Under the pieces are notes generated by a model that was given only the letters and a program-made list of their open reading frames with translations, was not told where the DNA came from and did no database searches. From Paraburkholderia megapolitana (lineage in GTDB: Bacteria; Pseudomonadota; Gammaproteobacteria; Burkholderiales; Burkholderiaceae): a stretch of DNA of 64,000 nucleotides. Where the stretch lies: contig NZ_CP041745.1 in NCBI RefSeq assembly GCF_007556815.1, positions 2,891,001-2,955,000 on the forward strand. Direction: 5' to 3'. Positions 45,447 to 56,642 of the stretch are shown here, piece by piece; the stretch's first letter is position 1; each line of letters opens with the position of its first letter. Made by a program: the position numbers and the translations under genes.

Positions 45447-46967
45447 CTACTCGTCCTTGTCGGTATACACGACGCGATACGGTATCCCGACCTTCTCCCA
45501 TTCAGCAGCTTCCTGAATCAGGCTGTAGTCGGTCAACGGATTGTTCTCGACCCACTCGTTCGGCAAACGCACTTCATAGCCGCCGCCCACCTGCGCCACG
45601 AGAATACCGGGCAATCCGACATCGGCACGGCGACGACACAGCAGCGACGCGAGACGCAGGCAGAACAGCAGCGGCCACTCGACATCACGCGTCTGCGACA
45701 GCTTGCCGAGCTTGCCCGCGTGTCCAAGCACGAGTGCGGCGAGCCGCGCCTGATCGGTGCGCGAGAAACCCGGCATGTCGGCATTGCTCGCGATATACGC
45801 GGAATGCTTGTGATATGCGCTGTGCGAGATCGACAGGCCGATCTCATGCAACGCGGCGGCCCAGCCGAGAAACATACGGTTCTCCGCACGCCGTTCCTCA
45901 TCGGGCTCTTCGAGCTGGTCGTAGAAGCGCACCGCCAGTTCGCCGATGCGGGCCGCCTGCGCCCGGTCGATCCCGTAGCGCCGCATGAAGCCTTCCACCG
46001 TCAGCGTGCGCATGTCTTCGTGCTGCGACCGTCCGAGCAGGTCGTACAGCACACCGAGTCGCAAGGCGCCGTCAGTCGTATCGACGTAATCGATGCCGAG
46101 TTCGTCGAACACCGCGAGCATGATCGACAGGCCGCCTGCAAGTACTGGCACGCGGTCCGACTTGAGCGCCACGAGCTTCAGGCGGTTCACATTCTCGGCC
46201 TTGATCAACGCGCGTTTGAGCCGCTCGAGCCCGCCGCGCGAAATGCCGTGCGTGATACCCGGATCGTTGAAACCGTTCGCTTCGACGAGTTCGGCAAGCG
46301 CCCGCGCAGTGCCGGACGAGCCGATTGCCTGTTCCCAGCCGGTCTTGCGATATTCGCTGGAAATAATCTGGATTTCACGCGTAGCCGCGAGTTCGGCCTG
46401 GCGCATCGTGTATTCGTCCACGTTGCCCGCGGGGAAAAATGCCCGGCTATGGCTCACGCAGCCGATATACAGGCTTTCCATCTTGATCGGCGTGTAATGC
46501 GAGCCAATGATGAATTCCGTCGAGCCCCCGCCGATATCGACAACGAGCCGTTTGCCCGCACTGGCCGGCACGGAATGAGCGGCGCCCGCATAGATCAGCC
46601 GCGCTTCTTCGCGTCCAGCGATCACTTCAATCGGAAAACCGAGCGCTGCCTGGGCCTCGACAAGGAATTCGCCGGCGTTCTTCGCGACGCGCAGCGTATT
46701 GGTGGCGACCGCGCGCACGTGGTCGGGGTGGAAGTCGCGCAGCCGTTCGCCGAAGCGTTTCAGCGCATCCCAGCCCCGCACCTGCGAGGCGCGATCGAGC
46801 AGTTTGTCGCGGGCGAGCCCGGCGGCAAGCCGCACCGACTCGCGCAGCGCATCGACCTGATAGATCTGGCTACCGGCCTCGGTTTCCTCGACCCGGCCGA
46901 CAATCAGCCGGAAGCTGTTCGAACCGAGATCGACAGCGGCGAGGAGCTTCGGGGTGGGGTTGACCAT
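45447..46967 (-). CDS. ppx: Exopolyphosphatase Ppx/GppA family
   Basis: A 506-residue enzyme that trims polyphosphate from the end, and may act on pppGpp. The actin-fold phosphate loop AAVDLGSNSFRLIVGRV opens the protein, the DIGGGSTEF motif follows near residue 150, and an HD-type C-terminal domain ends it. The ATG at 46967 gives the family start; in-frame ATGs upstream to 47060 would add up to 31 residues. Divergent from ppk1, 271 bases apart, a common arrangement for polyphosphate balance. Confidence 0.93.
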   Translation of the reverse strand: MVNPTPKLLAAVDLGSNSFRLIVGRVEETEAGSQIYQVDALRESVRLAAGLARDKLLDRASQVRGWDALKRFGERLRDFHPDHVRAVATNTLRVAKNAGEFLVEAQAALGFPIEVIAGREEARLIYAGAAHSVPASAGKRLVVDIGGGSTEFIIGSHYTPIKMESLYIGCVSHSRAFFPAGNVDEYTMRQAELAATREIQIISSEYRKTGWEQAIGSSGTARALAELVEANGFNDPGITHGISRGGLERLKRALIKAENVNRLKLVALKSDRVPVLAGGLSIMLAVFDELGIDYVDTTDGALRLGVLYDLLGRSQHEDMRTLTVEGFMRRYGIDRAQAARIGELAVRFYDQLEEPDEERRAENRMFLGWAAALHEIGLSISHSAYHKHSAYIASNADMPGFSRTDQARLAALVLGHAGKLGKLSQTRDVEWPLLFCLRLASLLCRRRADVGLPGILVAQVGGGYEVRLPNEWVENNPLTDYSLIQEAAEWEKVGIPYRVVYTDKDE

Positions 46968-47158
46968 CGATTGTGCGGACTCCATGCGCGCGAGCGCCGC
47001 CATCTGACCGGCTGTGGCGCTGTTTAAAGACGCCATTCTAAGCGTACTGGACCTCGCCATGTCATCGTTCCGTATTGTGCGTCCTTCATGGTCCCATACG
47101 CACTGCGTCGTATTTACGACAAAGCACGAATACAGCGTAAAATTCGTGACATTCCCGA

Positions 47159-47180
47159 TGTCATGATAGTTTCATCATTC
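47159..47180 (+). promoter_or_regulatory. Candidate Pho box upstream of ppk1
   Basis: TGTCAT at 47159-47164 and TTTCAT at 47170-47175 are spaced 11 bases apart, the spacing of PhoB half-sites, about 60 bases before the ppk1 start. PhoB control of ppk1 is known in other bacteria; here it is inferred. Confidence 0.35.
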
Positions 47181-47238
47181 TGTGAGAGTTTCCGAGCGTC
47201 CTATCAAACCCCTTCCTGATCTTCCATTCTCGCTGCCG

Positions 47239-49302
47239 ATGTCCATCCGCTACCCTCTTCTCAATCGCGAGCTGGGCATTCTAGGTTTCAACGAGCGGGT
47301 CCTGGCGCAGGCGGCCGACCCGTCCGTCCCACTGCTCGAACGCCTGCGTTTCATCTGCATCACCAGCAGCAATCTCGACGAATTCTTCGAAGTCCGCATG
47401 GCCGGGCTGCACGAACAGATGCGCGACAATCCGGGCGCGCTGTCGCCGGACGGGATGTCGCTGCAGCATGTCTATGATCTCGTCGTCGAGCGGGCGCAAA
47501 AGCTCGTGCATCGTCAGTACACGATGCTGCACGACACGGTGCTGCCCGCGCTCGAACACGAAGGCATCCACTTTCACGGCACCGAAGCGTGGAACGAGGC
47601 GCAGACCCTGTGGGCGCGCCAGTATTTCATCGACGAACTGCTGCCCGTGCTGACGCCGATCGGCCTCGACCCCGCGCATCCGTTCCCGCGCGTGCTGAAC
47701 AAGAGCCTGAACTTCGTCGTCGAGCTCGAAGGCAAGGATGCCTTCGGCCGCCAGGCGCTGATGGGGATCGTGCAGGCGCCGCGCGCGCTGCCGCGGCTCG
47801 TGCGCATGCCGCAGGAGCTGTCGGGCTATCCGCACGGCTTCGTGCTGCTCAGCTCGCTGTTGCAGCGCTATGTCGGCGAGCTGTTTCCGAACTTGATGGT
47901 GCACAGCTGCAACCAGTTTCGTATCACGCGCAATAGCGAACTGTTCGTCGACGAAGACGAAATCACCAACCTGCGCGTCGCGCTGCAGGGCGAACTGCCC
48001 GCGCGCCATCTCGGCAACGCGGTGCGGCTCGAAGTATCGGCGGAAACGCCTGCAAATCTCGCGCGTCGATTGCTCGACGAAAGCGGATTGCAGGAAAAGG
48101 ACTGCTATTACGTCGACGGTCCCGTCAATCTGGTGCGGCTGATGCAGTTGCCGGAAATGGTCGACCGGCCCGATCTGAAATTCGTTCCGCATATTCCAGC
48201 CATTCCGGCGCAGGTCACCAACGGCGTCAGTCTTTTCGACGTGATCGATCAGGGCGACCTGCTGCTGCATCATCCGTACGAAAGCTTCCAGCCGGTGCTC
48301 GAACTGCTGTTGCAGGCCGCGAAAGATCCGAACGTCGTGGCGATCAAGCAGACCATCTACCGCACCGGCACCGACTCCCCGCTGATGGACGCGCTGATGC
48401 AGGCCGCGCGCAACGGCAAGGAAGTCACGGTGGTGGTGGAACTGCTCGCGCGCTTCGACGAGGAAACCAACATCAACTGGGCCTCGCAGCTTGAGGCAGT
48501 CGGTGCGCACGTCGTGTATGGCGTGGTCGGTCACAAGTGCCACGCGAAGATGATGCTGATCGTGCGGCGCGTGTCGGCGGGCGGCAAGTCGACGCTCAAG
48601 CGTTATGCGCACCTCGGCACCGGCAACTACCATCCGCGCACGGCCCGTCTCTACACCGACTTCGGCCTGATGACGTCGGACCAGAAAATCTGCGAAGACG
48701 TGCATCACGTATTCCAGCAATTGACGGGCATCGGCGGCGAACTGGCGTTGCACGAATTGTGGCAGTCGCCGTTCACGCTGCATCCGAAGCTCATCGAAGC
48801 CATCCGCGCCGAGGCCGCGAATGCGCGCGCCGGCAAGAAGGCACGCATCGTCGCGAAGATGAACGCGCTGCTCGAACCCACTGTGATCGCGGAACTGTAC
48901 GAGGCGTCGCAGGCGGGCGTGAAGATCGATCTGATCGTGCGCGGTGTGTGCTCGTTGCAGCCCGGTGTGGCCGGTCTGTCGGAGAACATCACGGTGCGCT
49001 CGATCGTCGGGCGCTTTCTCGAACATCACCGCATCTACTACTTCTACGATGGCGGCAAGGAACAGGTCTATCTGTCGAGCGCCGACTGGATGGATCGCAA
49101 CCTGTTCCGCCGTGTCGAAGTGGCCTTCCCGATCAACAACCGGCGGCTCAAGCGGCGTGTGATCGCGGAAGGACTGTCGATGTTCCTCGGCGACAACCAG
49201 TCGGCCTGGCTGATGCAGAGCGACGGGCATTACCGGCGGCGGCGGCCAGGCAAGTCGTCGCGCAATACGCAGATGAGCCTGCTGACGAAGTTCTGTTCAT
49301 AA
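47239..49302 (+). CDS. ppk1: Polyphosphate kinase 1
   Basis: A 687-residue enzyme that builds long polyphosphate chains from ATP. It has the PPK1 four-domain layout: N-terminal LNRELGILGFNERVL, the catalytic HLGTGNYHPRTARLY segment with the phospho-histidine, and the second catalytic histidine in FLEHHRIYYF. I chose the ATG at 47239 to match the family start; a GTG at 47182 would add 19 residues. Terminator at 49303-49331. Confidence 0.95.
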   Translation: MSIRYPLLNRELGILGFNERVLAQAADPSVPLLERLRFICITSSNLDEFFEVRMAGLHEQMRDNPGALSPDGMSLQHVYDLVVERAQKLVHRQYTMLHDTVLPALEHEGIHFHGTEAWNEAQTLWARQYFIDELLPVLTPIGLDPAHPFPRVLNKSLNFVVELEGKDAFGRQALMGIVQAPRALPRLVRMPQELSGYPHGFVLLSSLLQRYVGELFPNLMVHSCNQFRITRNSELFVDEDEITNLRVALQGELPARHLGNAVRLEVSAETPANLARRLLDESGLQEKDCYYVDGPVNLVRLMQLPEMVDRPDLKFVPHIPAIPAQVTNGVSLFDVIDQGDLLLHHPYESFQPVLELLLQAAKDPNVVAIKQTIYRTGTDSPLMDALMQAARNGKEVTVVVELLARFDEETNINWASQLEAVGAHVVYGVVGHKCHAKMMLIVRRVSAGGKSTLKRYAHLGTGNYHPRTARLYTDFGLMTSDQKICEDVHHVFQQLTGIGGELALHELWQSPFTLHPKLIEAIRAEAANARAGKKARIVAKMNALLEPTVIAELYEASQAGVKIDLIVRGVCSLQPGVAGLSENITVRSIVGRFLEHHRIYYFYDGGKEQVYLSSADWMDRNLFRRVEVAFPINNRRLKRRVIAEGLSMFLGDNQSAWLMQSDGHYRRRRPGKSSRNTQMSLLTKFCS

Positions 49303-49331
49303 GAAAAACGCCGGTCCACCCGGCGTTTTTC
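49303..49331. terminator. Intrinsic terminator of ppk1
   Basis: Stem ACGCCGG / CCGGCGT, extended by A5/T5 on either side, with T-runs usable in both directions. It lies directly after the ppk1 stop and before the convergent EamA gene. Confidence 0.9.
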
Positions 49332-49407
49332 TTGCCTGCTCGGGGAGCCTCGCGAGACGCGCCAGCTTTGGGGGTGCTCATAACCGCCGTGCATGGCGGT
49401 ACATACG

Positions 49408-50322
49408 CTAGCTCGTTACGCGCTGCCGGTCGAACCAGAACGACAAGCCCACGCTCGCGAGAATGATCAGCGTCGCGATCACCGTCCAACGCGTCACGGG
49501 CTCGCCGAGCGTCACTGCGCCCAGCGCCACCGCCACCACCGGATTCACGTACATGCAACTGCTCGCGATGATCGGGCTCGTATGGCGGATCAGATAGCCG
49601 TACGCGACGTACGCGCCCATCGTGCCGACCAGCACGAGGTACAGAAAGGCGAGCGCGGGCGCGAACGACAGATCCATCATCCGTTCGCCGAGCGTCCACG
49701 CAATCACCGTCGACACCGCGCCGCCCAGCCCGACCTGCAGCGAAGTCGACAGAAACAGGTCGGACGGCATTTTCAGGCGCCCCGCGAGGTGCGCGCCGCC
49801 GGCCCAGAACAGCGCACCGGCGAGAATCGCGAGACTGCCGCCCGCCGATCCCGCCGACGCATCGCCATGATTGAGCACGGCAATGCCGACCAGTCCCAGC
49901 GCGACGGCGCCCCACTCTCCTTTCGAAATCGATCGGCCCGCCACAGCCGCGATCACCGTCGCGAAGAGCGGCACGGTCGCCACCATCACGGCGGCCATGC
50001 CGGTGCCGACCGTGCGCATTCCGACCGCGAGCATCCCGCTCGACAGGGCAACCAGCATCGTGCCGACCAGCCCGGCGTTGCGGATCTCGAGCAGCGTCGG
50101 CCGCTGCGGGCGGCGTTGGATCGCGAACACGAACAGCCCGATGCCGGCCAACAGGTTGCGCAGCCCGGACAGCAGCAGCGGCGGGAACGACTCCAGCGAG
50201 ACGTGCACGCCGAGATACGTCGAGCCCCAGACGATATAGACGAAAGCCAGCGACAGCGCGATCCGGCCGCCCTGCGTTCGCGGCAGGCGCACCGGCAGGC
50301 GGGCGAAGAATGATGAAGCCAT
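49408..50322 (-). CDS. EamA-family (DMT) transporter
   Basis: A 304-residue inner-membrane protein with about ten helices in two EamA repeats, beginning ALSLAFVYIVWGSTYLGVHV and repeating the pattern after LAILAGALFWAGGAHLAG. The EamA family exports amino acids and other metabolites; the substrate is unknown. The ATG at 50322 is preferred to 50352. Confidence 0.88.
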   Translation of the reverse strand: MASSFFARLPVRLPRTQGGRIALSLAFVYIVWGSTYLGVHVSLESFPPLLLSGLRNLLAGIGLFVFAIQRRPQRPTLLEIRNAGLVGTMLVALSSGMLAVGMRTVGTGMAAVMVATVPLFATVIAAVAGRSISKGEWGAVALGLVGIAVLNHGDASAGSAGGSLAILAGALFWAGGAHLAGRLKMPSDLFLSTSLQVGLGGAVSTVIAWTLGERMMDLSFAPALAFLYLVLVGTMGAYVAYGYLIRHTSPIIASSCMYVNPVVAVALGAVTLGEPVTRWTVIATLIILASVGLSFWFDRQRVTS

Positions 50323-50675
50323 GGGGTCAGTCCGCTCGCGCCGTAAGGGCAACTGCGCCCGGAGAAAGAATCGGCAGACCGGGGCGTGCGCGCTGCGCGC
50401 GTAGCGCAGCCGGGCGGGCGAAGCAGGACGGCATGATGGTCGAGCGGGACAGACGGGAGACTGACGATAAGCCCGGCCGCTAAACCAGTGGAGTGCGGGA
50501 CAGCCGGGACACTGTGCGGCGGGTCGCGGCGCACACCGGCAGCATTATGCAGGAGAGTCAGAAGGGGGTTGTAAAACAGACGTAACTTTTGTTGCGGCCG
50601 TTGCGATCGTTGCAGCCGCATGTCGGCACGGGAGCCGGCGAAGCGACTCCCGTGCCGATTGCAAAACGAAGACGA
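50323..50675. other. Gap with a perfect 11-bp hairpin
   Basis: 353 bases with no supported gene. A perfect 11-bp stem, CGGCACGGGAG / CTCCCGTGCCG (50624-50634 with 50647-50657), follows the MxKDx gene on the minus strand. It has no T-run, so it may be a Rho-type or RNA-stability hairpin rather than an intrinsic terminator. Confidence 0.5.
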
Positions 50676-50957
50676 TCAGTTGCTCATCGCACCCGATGCT
50701 TCGTGCTTCATGCCCATCGCGTCGCCGCTCTTCTTCATCTTGTCGTGCTTGGCCATCTTGTCTTTCGACATGCTGTCCTTCGACATCGAATCTTTCGACA
50801 TTGAGTCTTTCGACATTGAATCTTTCGACATCGCGTCCTTGGACATGCTGTCTTTCGACATCGCGTCATTGGACATCGCGCCGCTTGCCTGCGCGAACAC
50901 GGCGCCGCTACCCAGCGTGAATGCGAGAGCGGTAACTGCAATTGCGAACGTCTTCAT
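50676..50957 (-). CDS. Pentapeptide MxKDx repeat protein
   Basis: A 93-residue exported protein with signal peptide MKTFAIAVTALAFTLG ending AVFAQ. The mature part is a run of MSKDx repeats (MSKDS, MSKDA), then a Lys/His/Met-rich end. This matches the pentapeptide MxKDx family known from Burkholderiaceae, whose role is unknown. The 15-base DNA repeats behind it can slip. The ATG at 50957 follows GGAG. Confidence 0.85.
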   Translation of the reverse strand: MKTFAIAVTALAFTLGSGAVFAQASGAMSNDAMSKDSMSKDAMSKDSMSKDSMSKDSMSKDSMSKDKMAKHDKMKKSGDAMGMKHEASGAMSN

Positions 50958-51101
50958 GGGATCACTCCAGTTTTTGTAGGTGAGTTGGTCAATCGGTGAA
51001 TCAGTGAGGCAGTAAATCAAAACCGGTCATGCCGGGCGTTTTCGAAGCATCTGCCGCTCGTGACCGCCTGCAATTGCTTGCATCGAGGGCGGGCTCGCGC
51101 G

Positions 51102-51878
51102 TCAGGAGCCTCCGAACCAGTTGTATCCCTGGTCGACCCAATAGCCGCCGGGATAGGTGTTAGTGACGAATATCTCCACGATGTGCTTCGGATTCTTGTA
51201 GCCGAGCTTGGTCGGCATCCGCAGCTTCATCGGGAAACCGTATTTGGCGGGCAGGCGCTCGCCGTCGTAGTCGAAGGCAAGCAGCGTCTGCGGATGCAGC
51301 GCGGTCGGCATATCGATGCTTTCGTAGTAGTCGTCGGCACACTTGAAGCCGACGTACTTCGCGCTCGTATCGGCGCCGACGCGTCGCAGGAAATCGCCGA
51401 ACGACGTGCCGCCCCAACGGCCGATCGCGCTCCAACCTTCCACGCAGATATGCCGCGTGATCTGCTCTTGATGCGGCAGCGCGTACAGCTCGGGCAGTGT
51501 CCACGTGCGCTTGCCCATGATGAGGCCGCTCAACTGCAACCGGTAGGCGGCGCCGTTCACGTCGGGCACGTCGTCGATGCCGTAGAACGCGTTGAACGGA
51601 AACGGTCGCGTGATCTGCGCTTCGGTGTAGGTCGGCGCGAGCTGCTTCGGGTCGAAGAGGAAGGCCTGTGCGCGGTCGTTCAGACGCGACACGGCTGTGA
51701 GGAATTTATTCACCGAGTCGTCGTCGGTGAGCGAGCAGCCGGTCAGCATCGACAGACCGCCAAGCGTCAGCAACCGCTTGCCGAACAGGCGTCGCGACGG
51801 CATCGCGAGCTCACGACGCGCATCGATCAGGATCGACTCGCGATCGAGCTTCGCTGAAGGTTTTTTCGAGGAAGGCAT
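51102..51878 (-). CDS. Molybdopterin-dependent oxidoreductase, MsrP/sulfite oxidase type
   Basis: A 258-residue periplasmic oxidoreductase. A twin-arginine-like motif SRRLFGKRLL with a following LTGC site suggests Tat export. The molybdenum-ligand cysteine is in RHICVEGWSAIG near residue 145, as in MsrP (YedY). MsrP repairs oxidised methionine in periplasmic proteins; here the substrate is inferred. It is the last gene of a three-gene unit, 22 bases after the cytochrome b gene. Confidence 0.88.
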   Translation of the reverse strand: MPSSKKPSAKLDRESILIDARRELAMPSRRLFGKRLLTLGGLSMLTGCSLTDDDSVNKFLTAVSRLNDRAQAFLFDPKQLAPTYTEAQITRPFPFNAFYGIDDVPDVNGAAYRLQLSGLIMGKRTWTLPELYALPHQEQITRHICVEGWSAIGRWGGTSFGDFLRRVGADTSAKYVGFKCADDYYESIDMPTALHPQTLLAFDYDGERLPAKYGFPMKLRMPTKLGYKNPKHIVEIFVTNTYPGGYWVDQGYNWFGGS

Positions 51879-51900
51879 GACGATGTCCTGAGAGATAGGC

Positions 51901-52554
51901 TCAGCGGCCGCGCAACATTGCGAGCAGCGAGCGCGGCACCAGGGCGACTAGCGCGAGATGCACGACGAGGAACCCGGCCATCAGCGACATCGCGCTGAAA
52001 TGCACGATCCGCGCGGTGTCGTAGCCGCCCATCAGTTCTCGCAGCAGCGGAAATTGCACCGACTTCCAGATCGCGAGCCCCGACAGCACGAGCACGATCA
52101 GGTCGACGATCACGAACAGATAGGCGAGCTTCTGCACGGCGTTGTAGTGGCTCAGGTCGTCGTGCGAGAGCTTGCCGCGCAACGCGCTGACGAAATCGCG
52201 CAGCAGTGCGCGCGGCGACAGCGGCAAGAACTTGCGCACGAGGCGCCCGCTCGCCAGATTCAGCAGCAGATAGACGATGCCGTTGAACACCAGCAGCCAC
52301 ATCGCGGCGAAGTGCCATTGCAGCGCACCGCCGAGCCAGCCGCCGAGCGTGATGCCATTCGGAAACGAGAAACTCGGGAAAATCGGCGACGCGTTGTAGA
52401 TGCGCCAGCCCGACAGCATCATCGTGAGCGCGGCGAGTGCGTTGAGCCAGTGCGTGATGCGCACCCAGACCGGGTGGATCGTGCGCGACTGCTGCACGGG
52501 CGGCACAGGCGCGGGCATCGATGCGAGACTGGCCGGCAGGCGTGTGGGGTTCAT
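51901..52554 (-). CDS. Cytochrome b561-type membrane subunit
   Basis: A 217-residue di-haem membrane protein with four to five helices. Likely haem histidines are in VWVRITHWLNAL, TARIVHFSAMS and FLVVHLALVAL. It would pass electrons to the molybdopterin enzyme encoded next, replacing MsrQ (YedZ). The ATG at 52554 follows GGAAA; the long upstream frame to 52758 is Arg-rich shadow. Confidence 0.88.
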   Translation of the reverse strand: MNPTRLPASLASMPAPVPPVQQSRTIHPVWVRITHWLNALAALTMMLSGWRIYNASPIFPSFSFPNGITLGGWLGGALQWHFAAMWLLVFNGIVYLLLNLASGRLVRKFLPLSPRALLRDFVSALRGKLSHDDLSHYNAVQKLAYLFVIVDLIVLVLSGLAIWKSVQFPLLRELMGGYDTARIVHFSAMSLMAGFLVVHLALVALVPRSLLAMLRGR

Positions 52555-52586
52555 GATGTTTTCCGAAGGCGAAGCGAATAGGCGGC

Positions 52587-53435
52587 CTAGTGACACGCCG
52601 CGAGATCGGCGGCCTGCAGCACGTCGCCGGTAGCAGCGTTCTCGACGAACGCGACGACACCGAACCGGTCGGCCGGTGCGCCGGCATCGACCGCGTCGAG
52701 CGTGACGTCGTGGCGAATCTGCGCGTGGCCTGCAGCTAGCGGCACCGGACCGATCCATTGCCGCACGACCCGCTCGTGATGCAACGTCGCGCCGCTGTTC
52801 TCGCCTGCGCGCACCTGCGACGTCAGCGCGTTTTCATAGACCGCGACGTATGCGTTCAGCGGATCTGCGGTGGCGGCATGCGAAGTGAATTGCGCATCGA
52901 GGTCGAAGGCGCCTGACGGGCTGCCTGCGCGCGGCTTAAGCTCCACGGCCACATCCGCGGATGCGGGTTGCGCGACGATCTGGCGGACACGGTCCGCGAA
53001 ACTGTCCGCACTCGACCAGCTACGCAACTCGCGACCCGCGACGAATACTTCCGGCGTGTAGATCGTGTGCGCACCGGCAACGTCGGTCAGCGTCTGTTGC
53101 CGCTCGGTGAAGCGATGCTGCGAGAAACGGTCGGTCCAGCCGAGGCTGTTCCAGTAATCGACATGCAGCGCGAGCGGCACGACACCTTGCGCTGCACCGC
53201 CCTGCTTCCATTGACTGAGCCAGTTGTCGGCGGGCGGGCAGCTGCTGCAGCCTTCGCTGCTATACAGCTCGACGAGCGCGACCCGATGCGCGGGACTATG
53301 CGCGAGGCACTGGCCGGCGGCCGCATTCGCCACGCCGCTCGCGAGAGCCGCCCCGCACGCCACCGCGAGCGCGCACCAGCGCGCAAAACGCCCCAGCGCA
53401 AAACCGGACCACCGACCGTTTGAAAAGAAGACCAT
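52587..53435 (-). CDS. DUF1223 exported thioredoxin-like protein
   Basis: A 282-residue exported protein. The signal peptide spans FARWCALAVACGAALASG, and the mature part opens with the DUF1223 motif VELYSSEGCSSCPPADNWL, a thioredoxin-fold segment with a CSSC pair. The ATG at 53435 has a GGAG site; ATG 53447 is less likely. First gene of the DUF1223 / cytochrome b561 / molybdoenzyme unit (gaps of 32 and 22 bases), which suggests a shared redox task. Confidence 0.85.
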   Translation of the reverse strand: MVFFSNGRWSGFALGRFARWCALAVACGAALASGVANAAAGQCLAHSPAHRVALVELYSSEGCSSCPPADNWLSQWKQGGAAQGVVPLALHVDYWNSLGWTDRFSQHRFTERQQTLTDVAGAHTIYTPEVFVAGRELRSWSSADSFADRVRQIVAQPASADVAVELKPRAGSPSGAFDLDAQFTSHAATADPLNAYVAVYENALTSQVRAGENSGATLHHERVVRQWIGPVPLAAGHAQIRHDVTLDAVDAGAPADRFGVVAFVENAATGDVLQAADLAACH

Positions 53436-53686
53436 GACACGCTCCATCGGGAAATCTGCGTGTTGGTCGGGCGGCGGCGGCTGTTATGACAGCGAAAACG
53501 CAAATTTTTTGCACAGGGCGGCAAGCGGCCTTGGCACGGTGCGTCCAGCGAGCGCGCCTCGCCGCAGCCAGCGTTGGCTGTGAGTCGACCCGCCGCCGGC
53601 GTCAGGAAATTGTCAGGAAGCGCACCGGCCCGAGGCGGCAGCAAGTTGCCAAGCCCGCCTCGCCCGGTGTATCGTGTGCGCTGCTA

Positions 53687-55812
<2,126 letters not shown>

Positions 55813-56141
55813 GTGACGGCAATGAGTCACATCAATAAGTGACAGCGAGCCGCGCGCGGAATTCAACCACGCGCAGCCGTTCTTCATCGTGAGCCATATG
55901 TAAGAATCGGGTCGACACCGGCGAATCGAGAAGAAACACCCGATCCTTTGCTGGCACAGGTTCCCGCCCGATACATCCGAAGCAATAGCGCGGCGCATTC
56001 CGGCAACGGATGCGCCGCGTTCGTTATTGCAATGGCTTGAAATATGCGGTTACCGCTTCGCAACCCCGTGTAGACGCCACGGGGGTAAGCTCAATGGATT
56101 ACGTGGCGCCCCAGGTACCGCGCCGATTCAAGGAGTCCGTC
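55813..56141. other. Gap after thiC with a long hairpin
   Basis: 329 bases with no supported gene. A perfect 10-bp stem, CGCGGCGCAT / ATGCGCCGCG (55989-55998 with 56010-56019), is followed by TTCGTTATT and could end the thiC transcript or precede the lipoprotein gene. The start of the lipoprotein open frame to 56010 here is not a real start. Confidence 0.5.
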
Positions 56142-56642
56142 ATGAACCCTCGCACCGTGGCATCTTTCTCCACAGCGGCCCGTCTCGGCGGTGCGGCTTG
56201 TCTGCTGGTGCTGGCCGGATCGCTGGCCGGTTGTTACTACCCGTACGGCTACTATCCGGGCGGCTACTACTCCTACTATCCGACGGTCCCCGCTACGACC
56301 ACGCAACAGGCCGTGCCTGTGCCACCGCCGCCAACGGCATCAACGCAACAGTCGGCGCGAGTCGCGACGACGACGCCTCCACCCGCCCAGTACTACGCCC
56401 AGGCCCAACCGCCGGTCTACGTCGCGCCCGCTTATCCGCCCGCTTATCCGCCCGATTACTACCCGGCCTACTACCCCGCTTATTACCCGGCCTATCCGGC
56501 CGGTTATGGCTGGTGGGGCGCACCGTCTATCTCGCTGGGCATCGGCTGGGGTTGGGGTGGCCGCGGCTGGGGCGGGCGTGGCTGGGGGGACGTGGTTGGG
56601 GAGGCGGTCGCGGCTGGCATCACTAAAGCGCTGCAAAACTAA
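56142..56642 (+). CDS. Tyr/Pro/Gly-rich lipoprotein, C-terminus possibly frameshifted
   Basis: A 166-residue lipoprotein. The ATG at 56142 has an AAGGAG site and leads to a signal peptide with lipobox LAGC, then YYPYGYYPGGYYSYYP, a PPPP linker, YPPAYPPDYYPAYYPAYY repeats and a Gly/Trp/Arg-rich end. As read, the tail switches to GWGDVVGEAVAAGITKALQN. One extra G in the run at 56584-56589 would instead give GWGGRGWGGGRGWHH and a stop at 56626, the tail expected for this repeat style. So a one-base loss near the end is suspected. Role unknown. Confidence 0.75.
   Translation: MNPRTVASFSTAARLGGAACLLVLAGSLAGCYYPYGYYPGGYYSYYPTVPATTTQQAVPVPPPPTASTQQSARVATTTPPPAQYYAQAQPPVYVAPAYPPAYPPDYYPAYYPAYYPAYPAGYGWWGAPSISLGIGWGWGGRGWGGRGWGDVVGEAVAAGITKALQN

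Noticed and set aside
47281..49230. A 649-codon frame opposite ppk1
   Set aside because: Antisense of an intact ppk1 gene; no family signature.
50750..50880. CRISPR-like short repeats
   Set aside because: The repeats are 15 bases, abutting, without spacers, and are codons of the MxKDx protein.
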